64,000 nt of DNA from Nitzschia sp. pyKryTriq1. Its lineage: Eukaryota; Bacillariophyta; Bacillariophyceae; Bacillariales; Bacillariaceae. Positions 8,602-18,740 of this stretch are shown here, piece by piece. Each line of letters begins with the position of its first letter. The first letter of the stretch is position 1. The stretch spans positions 1,674,001 through 1,738,000 of the forward strand of contig OY101123.1 of the NCBI GenBank assembly GCA_956465555.1. Reading direction: 5' to 3'. The notes beneath the pieces are model-generated. The model ran no database searches. It had not been told where the DNA came from and was given only the letters and a program-made list of their open reading frames with translations. Position numbers and translations under genes: made by a program.

Positions 8602-11600
8602 ATGGATCCTCCAGCAAAGCACCGTGAGAAGTCGTCAGCCGCCGAAAAGACACCTTCGAAGCCGGTCGATGAGAAAGCGCTGGCGGCCATGTTGAGGGAA
8701 AGTGCCTTGATTGTGGAACGAGGAGAATTCGATCCTATTTTATACACTGCCCTGCAAGACTTTCGAGCCTATTACAAAGCTCATTATCCCACGACGAAGA
8801 AAAAGTCGTCGACGACACCTACAAACACTAGGGAACGCAGCCGCAGTCGGACTCGAGACGGTAAGAAAGGCGTTAGCAGCAGCGCTTCAGTGACTTCCGT
8901 GGATTCCTCCCAACCAACAATTCAAGTGAACGGTGAGGTTGTCGGGAAACCAACTTCGAATAAATCGCTGGATGGTGCTAGTCCTTCGACAACGACGACG
9001 GATCCCATCAGTGTTGAGACAACCACCAAACCACTCTCGGTAGAAGTTCCGGTAGCAACAAACAAGGAGCCAATGGATGCCTCCGTGGAAAGTGCTCCTA
9101 CAGAAGTCTTTGAGACTGAACCGGCCGCAGAACCAACTATTGCACATGTCCCCGATGTTACTGGAGTTGCCCAAGCAGCACCCCCAGGCTCCCCAGCGTC
9201 CAACAAATTCATTCGACCCAAAGCAGTAGAAACAGCCTCAAGCCCCGCGGCCGCCCATGCCTCGCCCGCAACTATTCAAAAGGCAACTGCGAATATGATC
9301 TTTGGCAAGTTGGGAATGAAATTTCCAAAGAAGATTGTTCCAACTGCGGCGTTTGCAGCGACCTCGAAGAAGAATGCCGATCGAGTCAAGGAAGATTTAG
9401 AAGCATTTCAAGGGGAACTGGCGCAACAAGCTGAAAGTTCGAGGCGACGCAAAGGTTTGGGTGATACGGCAGCAGAATGGTGCGAGGTGCATTTCACTAT
9501 GAATTGTGGATGCCACGAGTCGACTTCGCCGACTCAAAAAAATGACCCCACGTCATGGCCGTTGTCGCAGTCTCCGCGCGGCGGCGAGCATGCACCACCG
9601 CTAACGGCAGCAAGCACGACTTCGGAACATCAAACACAACAACAGCAACACGTTGTTCCTTCACCGTCTTCCACACAACCTCCTCCTCCTACTTTCCATG
9701 TCAACAATACAGGGCGAGGAGCGAGTTTAGGAGACGTATCGGAAGCAGCCTCCTCTCAAGCAACAGCAGAAAGCACAGCCGCGGTCCAGGAGAGCTACAA
9801 GAACAACCCATTTGCGGATCATCACGACCCGGCAGCACCAGTAGCAGCCGGCTCCACAGCGGCTGCCGCTAGCAGTATTAGTAATTCCACCACGGAAGAA
9901 ATGTCGCAGGGACAAGCCAGCACTACGGAGACGGTGACTCGTCCTGCGAAACCAGATTTTCAAAAGCCCGCCAATGCTAATTCGAATTTGGTAGCCAATG
10001 GTTGGATTGAACAGCAGCGTCGTTCGAAAATGCGATTTGTGTGGAAAGAAGTCTTGGCGTCTTTGGTGCTCGGTCGCAAGCCTGGAGAAGAGACGACCTT
10101 GTGGATTCAACGGGAAGCGATCAATCCGGTCTCTCAAAAGAAGGAACTAGAAGCATTGCATCGAATCCCTGTCAAATTGATGGAGTCCTGTTCTTATCTG
10201 GATTATACTCCGGACAATCGATTTACATTGAAAGTTTATAATGCATCAGAAGAATTTCTCTTTCGGTGTCCCACGGATTCGGCAGCGGCCAAGTGGGTCA
10301 TGACACTGCAGCAGCATGCTCAGATGACCAAGGGTAAAACCGTACCTTTTGGTGAAAGGGCGGCGGCAGCGTATGAGGAAGAAAAGAAAGGACCGGAAAA
10401 TCACGAACAAATTCGAATGTCGGTGCATGAATTACGTGCTATTTGTCATGGTGCTGGTATCAATACAGCAGGCATGGAACGCACGCAGTTAGAAGCGGCA
10501 GCGGAAGAAGTGCGAAGGAGAGGAACGTTCTTTCCTACGCCTACAGGGGCTCCTCAGCCCATTCCTTTTCCATATTCAGCGGCTCCACCTCCGCAGCAAC
10601 CTCAACAGCGAGCACAAGCCGCTCCCGAAGTAGTGCCACCCACACAAGCTACATCGTCCAACAAACTCAGCATTAGTGAGTTGCGTGCTATTTGTCATGG
10701 TGCGGGAATCAACACTGCTGGTATGGAACGAGGTCAACTGGAAAGGGCTGCCGAGGAAGTGCAAAAACGAGGTACATTTTTCCCACCACCGAATTCTTCC
10801 CATCCAGCAACAGCGCCACATTCGGGTGGCAGCCACTCGTCTCCTCCCCCGCAACCGACCCACACGGCCCCTCCGCCGACGCAACCTCACTCTGCTCCGG
10901 CGGAGCCGACGCAGGAACGCTTGAGTATCAGCGAATTGCGCGCGATATGCCATGGAGCTGGAATCTATACAGTGGGAATGGAACGAAAGCAACTGGAAGC
11001 AGCCGCGGAAGAAGTTCGAAAGCGTGGTACCTACTTTGACCCACCCGCCTCATCAGCGTCAACCTCGTCGCATCCAACCTCCACGGCTTCGGCACCAGGA
11101 GACTTGCAGCATGAAGCGGCGAAGCGGCGGGAAACCGAAGAAAAGGCCCGTCGTGCCCAGGAAGAATACAGCCGCCAAAAGATGGAGGAAGAACAGCGTC
11201 GCCGCGCCGCAGAACAGGAACACCAACGTCGCATGGCTGAGCAGCAGGCGGCGGAACAGCATCGTCGATATGCTGATCAACAGGCAGCCTGGCAAAAGCA
11301 GCAGCAAGAGGAAGAGGGACGTCGACGTGCTGCCGAACAACAAGCTGCAGAGCAGCGTCGGCGTCAAGAAGAGGCTACTCGCAAGCAACAGCAGTGGCAA
11401 CAGCAACAGTGGCATCAACAGCAGCAGCAACAATGGAATCAGCAGCAATGGCCGCCCCGACAAGGGCACCCACAGCAGCAACCTCAATGGCAGCAGCAAC
11501 AACAACATGCTCAACCTCCTTCCCAGCAGCAACGTCACCAAACGCCTCCTCCCCAGCAGCAGCATGCGCATCAGCAGAACGCTCAACATCATTCGGCGGC

Positions 11601-12030
11601 AAGTGAAAAGTACGCCAAAATGGCCAACCAGACAGAGAGTGACGGCCAGGCAGTCATCACTCGCATCAAACATGATATTTTGATTCACTGGGCTCTACAA
11701 CCGCCGCAGCTTCAAATGCTCCGACCAATCGATGCTTTAGTGACGTCGATTCACAAGGTGTTTCCGCCCGCACTCGGAGTCCCTGCCCACGATTACTTCC
11801 AGAAATGGAAAGCACTCAATCAAGGAGACGTCTCGAATGCTGCTGGCTTGCCCGACGAGGAGCGCCTCAAAAAGGCAGTCCGCAAGATTCGATTCTTTTT
11901 GCACCCCGATAAACTCCCCAAGGATCTGAATAGCGAACAATCCTTTATGGTCAAAATGTTATGGGATGTCACCTCGGATGCATGGGAAGAATTTGAAAAA
12001 CGGAAGGCGGATCTAGATTGGATCAAATAA
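8602..12030 (+). CDS. PH-like / triple SAP-like repeat / Gln-rich / J-domain protein, 1142 aa
   Basis: A single uninterrupted frame from the ATG at 8602. The order is: a helical segment at about 15-60 (LAAMLRESALIVERGEFDPI); a Ser/Thr/Pro-rich linker; a PH-like domain at about 474-574 (MRFVWKEVLASLVLG .. FLFRCPTDSAAAKWVMTL, with the C-terminal Trp helix). Then come three near-identical SAP-like units starting at residues 606, 689 and 774 (ELRAICHGAGINTAGMER); an Arg/Glu/Gln coiled coil that grades into pure Gln tracts (about 835-985); and a C-terminal auxilin-type J domain with HPDK at 1101-1104. J domains stimulate Hsp70 ATPase, and the PH-like domain suggests lipid or protein docking. Clathrin uncoating is one possibility because auxilins also carry the J domain last, but no clathrin box was seen. 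Confidence 0.85.
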   Translation: MDPPAKHREKSSAAEKTPSKPVDEKALAAMLRESALIVERGEFDPILYTALQDFRAYYKAHYPTTKKKSSTTPTNTRERSRSRTRDGKKGVSSSASVTSVDSSQPTIQVNGEVVGKPTSNKSLDGASPSTTTTDPISVETTTKPLSVEVPVATNKEPMDASVESAPTEVFETEPAAEPTIAHVPDVTGVAQAAPPGSPASNKFIRPKAVETASSPAAAHASPATIQKATANMIFGKLGMKFPKKIVPTAAFAATSKKNADRVKEDLEAFQGELAQQAESSRRRKGLGDTAAEWCEVHFTMNCGCHESTSPTQKNDPTSWPLSQSPRGGEHAPPLTAASTTSEHQTQQQQHVVPSPSSTQPPPPTFHVNNTGRGASLGDVSEAASSQATAESTAAVQESYKNNPFADHHDPAAPVAAGSTAAAASSISNSTTEEMSQGQASTTETVTRPAKPDFQKPANANSNLVANGWIEQQRRSKMRFVWKEVLASLVLGRKPGEETTLWIQREAINPVSQKKELEALHRIPVKLMESCSYLDYTPDNRFTLKVYNASEEFLFRCPTDSAAAKWVMTLQQHAQMTKGKTVPFGERAAAAYEEEKKGPENHEQIRMSVHELRAICHGAGINTAGMERTQLEAAAEEVRRRGTFFPTPTGAPQPIPFPYSAAPPPQQPQQRAQAAPEVVPPTQATSSNKLSISELRAICHGAGINTAGMERGQLERAAEEVQKRGTFFPPPNSSHPATAPHSGGSHSSPPPQPTHTAPPPTQPHSAPAEPTQERLSISELRAICHGAGIYTVGMERKQLEAAAEEVRKRGTYFDPPASSASTSSHPTSTASAPGDLQHEAAKRRETEEKARRAQEEYSRQKMEEEQRRRAAEQEHQRRMAEQQAAEQHRRYADQQAAWQKQQQEEEGRRRAAEQQAAEQRRRQEEATRKQQQWQQQQWHQQQQQQWNQQQWPPRQGHPQQQPQWQQQQQHAQPPSQQQRHQTPPPQQQHAHQQNAQHHSAASEKYAKMANQTESDGQAVITRIKHDILIHWALQPPQLQMLRPIDALVTSIHKVFPPALGVPAHDYFQKWKALNQGDVSNAAGLPDEERLKKAVRKIRFFLHPDKLPKDLNSEQSFMVKMLWDVTSDAWEEFEKRKADLDWIK

Positions 12031-12736
12031 ACTAAAATCAACTCTTCGTATAACAAGCGACCACCTCGCGTAGTATCGTCATGTCTGCTGTACGTACGCC
12101 CACGAATACTGTAGTGGCTGTTTTGGTATGGTGGAAGGATAAAGGGATTGTCTGTGACACAAGATACATCCAAGATCGTTATGGAATGTGGTACTTCTAT
12201 TGTCCATGCCATCCAGGGCTTCAAAAATCATTATCTCCAAGGTAATTATGTGCTCATCGAGTACAGTACTTTTTCTTCGGGTAAATATTACGAAGACCAG
12301 CGAATATTCCGGGTTCTTCGACGAATCCTCTATGAACCAATCTATTGAACAAAGAGAACAATAGCCTGTAAGCAGCGAACCCAAACAATTTCCCTAGAGA
12401 GTCGCCGCTTGTCTTTCGTCCGCGTCTTGCCTTATTGTTGAAGAACGATGGCGAACGAAACGACGACGACAGGCAGGAGATGCGTGAGGGAAAAAGAATT
12501 CAAAACATCACAGACAGACATGGACATGCCAGAGGAAGGAGGAAGAGGAGCGACCATGCATGATGACCCATGACACACGTTGACGTAGTCACAAAATCTC
12601 TCGTCGATAGTCGATAGACTACTACTACCGGTAGTAGTAGACTATTACTCTACCCGAATAGCAGTACAGTCAGTACAGCGTATATGAGTAAACAAGTCTA
12701 CGCCTAGAGAGCTAGACGACACTCATATACATTGAG
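12031..12736. other. intergenic region between two rightward genes
   Basis: 0.7 kb containing the 3' end of the J-domain gene and the promoter of the phosphatase gene. It includes a perfect 22-bp palindrome (12619-12640) inside a run of TAC/GTA triplets. No gene recognised. Confidence 0.4.
12619..12640. repeat. perfect 22-bp palindrome, 97 bp upstream of an ATG
   Basis: CTACTACTAC-CGGTAGTAGTAG reads the same on both strands, centred on ACCGGT. It lies just upstream of the start at 12737. The ACCGGT core recurs in many spacers of this window. It could be a protein-binding site or a simple-repeat by-product. Confidence 0.8.
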
Positions 12737-15403
12737 ATGTTTGCCATGTCCCCAATGTCTCGTGACACGGGATGGGCTCCCATCTTGGTGTCGGTGGGCC
12801 TCTTTCTCGTCACTACAGCCGTCGCCCAGTGGGCTCAGGCACTGGGACGGGACTTTGGCAAGAACGACGATGACGACGATGATGGTGATTATTCTTCTCG
12901 AGAAGAAAATTTCCCTATCGACGACGAAGAAGAAAATGATCCCAATTTGGAGGATTTACGGCGTTGGTATCGTAGTCGACGTGTCCAAAATCGTGTGAGT
13001 TATGAAAACTTGCAACATGAATCCTTGTTGGGGGTTCCAGTTCCAGCCCCAGGCCCAGAAGAAACAAAAGCAGAAACCGAAGCAGGAACAGCCACACCAC
13101 CAACACTACCACCACCAGTAGCCTCCTCCTCGAACAGCGCCGTGATCATGACGACCACGACGGCACTACTTGATGGTCAGTCCAAAACGAGTTCTGGTAC
13201 TTCCGATCCACCCACCGATATTATTATTGCGGCTTTGAATGACACTCAACAAACCCCTTCGCGTAGAATTTCCGAGTGGGATTTGCAACGGGAACAGTCA
13301 AGGATACGGAAAGCAAATACTACACTACCTTCCTTTGTGCCGCTCGCGGAACGAGGACGCGAGAATAGCATCCAAACAGCAGGCAGCATGGCAGCGGGAG
13401 CAGACTTTCATCCAAATGCACTGTATGATTTCCATCCCAAAAATAGAAATTGGAGACATTTTGAACATTTCAATGAACAAGATCGCAATGCACCTTCCTT
13501 TCAAAAAGAGAGTAGGGCGGCGAGAACCATTCAACAGTTCATGCATGCTCGCATGGTAGATACCGACGATGAAACAGAAGAAGACGATGACGATGGTGAT
13601 GACGATGGAGGGAGTCGGCAGGTGGATAGTGCCTATTCCATTTCGTCGGAAGGTTCGGCATCCGACGAAGAACAATTTGTGTGGATGAAACATTCGCATC
13701 GAACCTCTCAATCCAAACAAAATTCCAATACGTCCTCGCCTCTTCAAAGTTCAAGCAACAACATGGAAGCCTCTTGGACCGAAAGCTTGCGGAAACGAGT
13801 TCCCTCGTTTCTCAATTTATTCATGGAGCAGCAACAGCAGAATACTCATAATTCTACAACGGTGGTGGCGGAAAGCACCTCCCAGGACGACCGCCGATCC
13901 ACACAAAAAGTGATCCGACGCAACAGCTTGAGCAAATCCCAAGAGGACTACTATTCCACTGATCGACCCCAACGAATAGTCCTCCGACGAAACAGCTTAC
14001 CAGCTAATTCTTCGACGACTACTACTACCGCTTCTGCTGCTGGTAATCCAATGGACCGACCCCAACGAAGGGTCCTTCGACGCAATAGCTTGAGCTCGAC
14101 ATCATCGGATCGACCCCGCAAGGTGCTCCGACGAAATAGCTTGAGCTCGACATCATCCGATCGACCCCCCAATAGGCACCGACGAAATAGCTTGAGCACC
14201 TGGAATGAGGACCAACAGCAACAAGCGTCACCGCCACCAAATGATGATGATGAACCCAGAAAGGCACTTCGAAGAAATAGCATGCCGACCAGTATTTCTT
14301 CGACTCACACTTACGCCAGGAGCAAGAGTTCCGAAATGCCAACTTCCTTTCCATTGGCTTTGCAGCGAATGTTGAGTCGTGGTAATAGCAGTGACGATCC
14401 CAGCAATAGGAAGCGGCTGACCCACCAAGAATCTTCTTCGAGTAGTAGGGCTCCCACAAACATTATTACCAATATTCCTCATAGTGAATTGCGGGCCCAA
14501 TACAATGCTACCATCATGCCGGAAAAAGTCATTTTGATTCGACACGGACAATCTATGGGCAATATCAATGAACTACTCTACGCCACGACCCCCGACAATG
14601 CCATGCCCCTTACCAAACTTGGATGGGAACAAGCCCGGGTGGCCGGCAACACGCTAAAGGAAAAAATTCTGGCGTCAGGAGAAAGCGTGCATTTCATAGT
14701 ATCTCCGTACGTCCGTACCGTCGAAACCTTTCATGGGATGGTCAGTGCCTGGTGCGATCCTAAGGAATTTTCACATATTACCAACAAGGAAAAACGAATC
14801 AAAGCCTGGTATCGCCGATTGATGGAAATGGGATTGACATGGAATGAAGATTCCAGAATTCGAGAACAAGATTTTGGCAACTATCAAGATCCCGAAATCA
14901 TTCGCAAGGCCAAACAAGAACGACATCGATTTGGAATCTTTTATTATCGATATCCCCATGGAGAATCGGCATCGGATGTCTTTGATCGTGTTAGCACCTT
15001 TTTGGATTCGCTATGGCGAAGTTTTGAAATGAACAAGAGTCGGAATTATGTCCTTGTTACGCATGGGATTAGCATTCGCGTCTTGTTGGCACGATACTTT
15101 CGATATACGATAGATCAATTCAACATTTTGGCAAATCCGACGAACTGTGAAATGGTCATTTTGGGCCATAATGGCCAAGGTCGATTGGAATTGCAAGGTA
15201 GATGTGCACTCGAAGTGGGACCAAAGCCTGTCGTCGGCAACGAGGACGAAGAAAAAAAAGAAGGCAAAGACGACCAGAATGGATTCAAGCAGCAAAACGA
15301 TGATGAACTGCACGTCACCGGATACAAGTTCCACAAACGATTGCGGATTCTACCCAAACATGCGATACGCAAGGTGAAGATTCGAATCTCTCCAGACGAT
15401 TAA
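12737..15403 (+). CDS. DET1-like histidine phosphatase with N-terminal membrane anchor and six RRNS motifs, 888 aa
   Basis: The C-terminal 290 residues are a histidine-phosphatase (phosphoglycerate mutase) domain: VILIRHGQSMGN with the catalytic H603, a following R-V-A helix, IVSPYVRTVET, and the second histidine in VLVTHGISIRVLLARYF (H776). The REQDFGNYQ and FGIFYYRYPHGESASDV segments are those of the yeast DET1/plant PGAM-like branch rather than glycolytic mutase. The N-terminus has one hydrophobic segment (ILVSVGLFLVTTAVAQW, about 16-35), then acidic low complexity. Residues about 394-517 carry six copies of an RRNS motif, each usually preceded by V-L or I-V and followed by L-S/P. These are consensus sites for basophilic kinases. 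Substrate unknown. Confidence 0.88.
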   Translation: MFAMSPMSRDTGWAPILVSVGLFLVTTAVAQWAQALGRDFGKNDDDDDDGDYSSREENFPIDDEEENDPNLEDLRRWYRSRRVQNRVSYENLQHESLLGVPVPAPGPEETKAETEAGTATPPTLPPPVASSSNSAVIMTTTTALLDGQSKTSSGTSDPPTDIIIAALNDTQQTPSRRISEWDLQREQSRIRKANTTLPSFVPLAERGRENSIQTAGSMAAGADFHPNALYDFHPKNRNWRHFEHFNEQDRNAPSFQKESRAARTIQQFMHARMVDTDDETEEDDDDGDDDGGSRQVDSAYSISSEGSASDEEQFVWMKHSHRTSQSKQNSNTSSPLQSSSNNMEASWTESLRKRVPSFLNLFMEQQQQNTHNSTTVVAESTSQDDRRSTQKVIRRNSLSKSQEDYYSTDRPQRIVLRRNSLPANSSTTTTTASAAGNPMDRPQRRVLRRNSLSSTSSDRPRKVLRRNSLSSTSSDRPPNRHRRNSLSTWNEDQQQQASPPPNDDDEPRKALRRNSMPTSISSTHTYARSKSSEMPTSFPLALQRMLSRGNSSDDPSNRKRLTHQESSSSSRAPTNIITNIPHSELRAQYNATIMPEKVILIRHGQSMGNINELLYATTPDNAMPLTKLGWEQARVAGNTLKEKILASGESVHFIVSPYVRTVETFHGMVSAWCDPKEFSHITNKEKRIKAWYRRLMEMGLTWNEDSRIREQDFGNYQDPEIIRKAKQERHRFGIFYYRYPHGESASDVFDRVSTFLDSLWRSFEMNKSRNYVLVTHGISIRVLLARYFRYTIDQFNILANPTNCEMVILGHNGQGRLELQGRCALEVGPKPVVGNEDEEKKEGKDDQNGFKQQNDDELHVTGYKFHKRLRILPKHAIRKVKIRISPDD

Positions 15404-16007
15404 TACCGTACGAGTGGGTTTTGAACGAATCGCCTTTCGAAATCCACCTATCCACACCCGTATCGACCCCTCATTGGGTCCCAGATCCGAATCGGATGGT
15501 CCCACCTCTATCGTGTGAGGTGGAGCAATCAATGGAAACCAGCCCACGCAGCCTACTCAAGCCGGATAGCCACGACGGGAAGACAAGCTGGGGGCAAATG
15601 AGAGGGTCACAAGATTGGAAAACGTTGCTCCAATCGTGGTTGGACCTCTGTAGTCTTAACTCCACTTCCGGTCATACTAGAATTCAGTTCTTTTTGATGA
15701 ACCTGGTACTACGCATAGAGTAGGGTCGTATGGCGGAGTTCTTCGGAGCTCTTGTTTGAGCGGCGAATGATGGATCCCATTGGCGTCTCCTGCCTTTCGA
15801 TCAGAGATTACTATATAGAAGGCGTGGAGTGGTAGCTGTTATGATGATGCGGACCATACTTTGAGTTGTAGTAGCAGACTACTTTGTTATTTACTTCTAT
15901 CCATCATCTGGACATGACTGGATGGCGACTCATTCTAGCAAAGGTTCTTCCGAAGTCGACAATCCTAATATTGTTGTCGCCGTGGCACGGGCTGATGCTA
16001 TCACGGC
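15404..16007. other. convergent intergenic region
   Basis: 0.6 kb between the 3' ends of a rightward and a leftward gene. Frames at 15421-15723 and 15471-15665 overlap in opposite directions and show no family. No repeat or RNA gene seen. Confidence 0.35.
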
Positions 16008-17946
16008 TCAATTCTCGTCGTCAAAATCATCCTCATCCTCATCATCGGGCACATCATCCCGATAGTACTCGTTGTGTGTATTACTTGTAGGATGTTCTCT
16101 TCGTTGTTCTTGCTGCTGCTGCTGCTGCTGCTGTTCTACTCGAAAGAGCGTGGAGGCACGAATGTATCCAACAATGGCCAGAATCGCGGACATTACCACT
16201 AGCAATTGGAATTTTAACACATCGTGCAGCGAACCATTGCTGTAGGTGATACAATACCGACTCGGTGTTTCGCAGAGGAGACTGAACGTTACTGCTCATC
16301 GTATGTAGACGCGAAAAAACAAGGGCAATCGAGGAATGTGAGAAAAAACAATAGACTCTGCACGTACAGGAGTAGTACGAATGGATCGATGGCAACGTGA
16401 TACTCACAGACGTAACCAATGGCACCCGAAAGTCCATTCTGAAGGATAATATTTGCAAAGGCGCCTTCCTTTTCATACGAGAAATAATCCGCAAAGGTCG
16501 CCTTGAGTGTTCCCTCGAACGTCGCACGGCCGACGCCGTGAAGAGTGTACACCATAATCAATAAACTCCAACCGTACTTTTCAGCGTTTGGTTCAATCAG
16601 AAATGGAAAGACGACACCCAAAAAACAAACAGCACCCAAAATCAGTATGGATCCCTTGCTCCCGAAAGATGATGACGATGACGATGACGATGATGTTGAT
16701 GTTGATAATGACGATGATGCAGCGATGCGGCCAAATACCAAACTCATGCCAGCTGCCACGGCGGAAACCCAAGAGGAGAGTGCACCAATATAGCGCGAGT
16801 CGGGGTCGTTGAGAGCCACTGGAACCACCTGACCATTCACATAAGAATTTAAGAACGCGGACGTAAAGCCAAACACAGCGTTCAGACCAATCATCCACTT
16901 CATCTTTGGGTCCTTCCACAGTAGTTGGCCAGCCGCCGTAACTTTGTAGAACACTGTGGTTGAAGGCGGCGACGACGTCCTCGAAGTAATACCATCATCG
17001 TCATCATCAACTCTGGGATAGCTATATACTAGCGGCATTGCCATAGTCGACACCAAGGTCACAACAGTATACAGTCCGAAAATGGATTCCCAGGACAGAA
17101 TTCCCACCAATACGGTCGACAACATTCTCAAGAACACCTCTTCCGCCAAGTAAAAAAAGGCAAAGACTCCCGCTAGGAAGGAAGTCGAAATGGACACAGA
17201 CTGTTGCAAATGCGCGGCATGTTCTTCTGCGGCTTGAGCAAAGTAGGCCCCTTGCGACGTCCAGAGGAAGCCAGCCCCGATACCTCCAATGGCCGCGCCC
17301 GTGTAGGCAGCGAGCCGTTGTTTTCCGTTCGAAGAATCATCATCATTATCATTCTGCTCGAACCGAGTGGCTATCCAAAAGCATCCGACGTAGACGCAAT
17401 AGAATCCCATACCAAGCCATATCGAATTTCGTGATCCAATCTTCTTCACAATCCAGGTAGCACCCAGAATGGCGGATAGTGTGTATGTAAGGTACAGAAT
17501 ACCACTCTGCCATGCCCCCGTCGACCCCAAGCGTGAAGTCGCCAACGCAAGACAAGCTTCAAACAATAACAATAGGAATGAAAAATCGCAATAGCAACAT
17601 TATCGAACATGATGATGAGGTTGTTACAGTACGTGCGTACATTCAGAGGACATGCTGTAGTTTTGAAATACAGCTACTGACTGTACTCACCTACGACACA
17701 CCCATGATTGGCACTGAACAAAATGCTCATCAAGACAAAATTCGCAAAGGTCCGCCGGGCCGCAAGGCGACCCGCATGGTTAGAAGGCAGGATGATGATG
17801 TTCTCGTCGTCATCATGATCTGAGCCCCTTCTCCTTTGTTCTTCTTCTTCTTGGGCTACCAATTGTTGATAGGAGCCTGGTATTATCGGAATAGAAGACG
17901 GTGATATCTCTGTTTCAGTGTTATTTTGGTGAGCTTGGTCGGACAT
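16008..17946 (-). CDS. UNC93-like / major facilitator transporter, 562 aa (three exons)
   Basis: Exons, in transcript order: 17946-17691, 17556-16408 and 16291-16008. Introns of 134 bp (GTGAGT..GAAG) and 116 bp (GTGAGT..GCAG) keep phase, and the joined sequence is continuous across membrane helices (NHGCVV + ACLALATSRLG; GAIGYV + LTFSLLCE). About 11-12 hydrophobic segments are seen, with UNC93-like features after TM2-TM4 (TWIVKKIGSRNSIWLGM and GGIGAGFLWTSQGAYFA). A cytosolic acidic N-terminus, an internal Ser run from a GAT repeat, and a Gln- then Asp/Glu-rich C-tail flank the core. The second acceptor was chosen because nearer AG sites give stops. UNC93 relatives move ions or assist receptors; the substrate is unknown. 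Confidence 0.85.
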
Positions 17947-18740
17947 GCTGATGGTCCAACAGAATTGTTATGACGAAAGATACGGATGCCTCATTGAGTT
18001 TTTTTCTTTATTTTTTGCTTCCACAAATAAAACACAGGAAATGTTTCGACGAGGTTCCAGGATCTCAACACGTGGAAGACGATCAGCGCTCGAATAAAGT
18101 CGTATGAGTCGTTGCATTCGCACGGATGACGAATGAACGAACTGAAGCTTTTGCACGAAGCACGACGTCGGTCGTGCGTCGGTCGTGCGTCGGTCGGCTC
18201 GTCGTCGGGTTTGAGGTTCCCTCTGATGTTGCGTGCGATGCGATGCCATTATTGTCGGGTTTTGCTCGTTTCGCTCTTTAGCTTCAATTTCTTTCGTGGA
18301 GCTGAAGTGATGTGTGGGGTGTGGAGTGTGGAGTGCGAAGTGTTGTTGTGATGATGATGAGAAACGTTTTCTATTTTGCATTCGAATAAGGAACTAAACA
18401 TTAGATCCATACGGGCGACAGGGGGCGACTATAGTCCACGTAACTAGGGCCGAACAAAGCACATCATCCCTTGCATTGCTTTTTTTAATGCAATCCGTTC
18501 GATAGACGGTCGGTGGTTTGCAAACAGTACAAGTACCAGTACGTTGTGCCTGGCACAGACAGTATTCGTGCAGTAGACTACCTGGTACGAAGTACGCACG
18601 ACAAAAAATTCTTGCCGATTTTTCCTACAGTACTCTAGACTACGAGTGCCGTATTGCTTTAGGAATACAGTACATAGTGCTGCAGCACCACCGGTAGCCG
18701 TTAGAGACTTCAGACAGCAGCAGCAACAGCAGCAGCAAGC
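17947..18740. other. divergent intergenic region
   Basis: 0.8 kb containing both promoters. It holds an 11-bp tandem repeat (18167-18196). A 137-aa minus-strand frame (17968-18381) is rich in Arg/Ser/His, has no family and covers the repeat, so I do not call it a gene. Confidence 0.4.
18167..18196. repeat. 11-bp tandem repeat, 2.7 copies
   Basis: The unit GTCGGTCGTGC occurs twice in full and then as 8 further bases. It lies in the spacer between the transporter gene and the 18741 gene. Confidence 0.85.

Noticed and set aside
10952-11683. 243-aa frame overlapping the PH/J gene
   Set aside because: Reading of the Gln/Arg repeats in a second phase gives only Ser/Asn/Arg low complexity.
17968-18381. 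137-aa minus-strand frame
   Set aside because: Arg/Ser/His-rich, covers a tandem repeat, no family, and sits in a promoter region.
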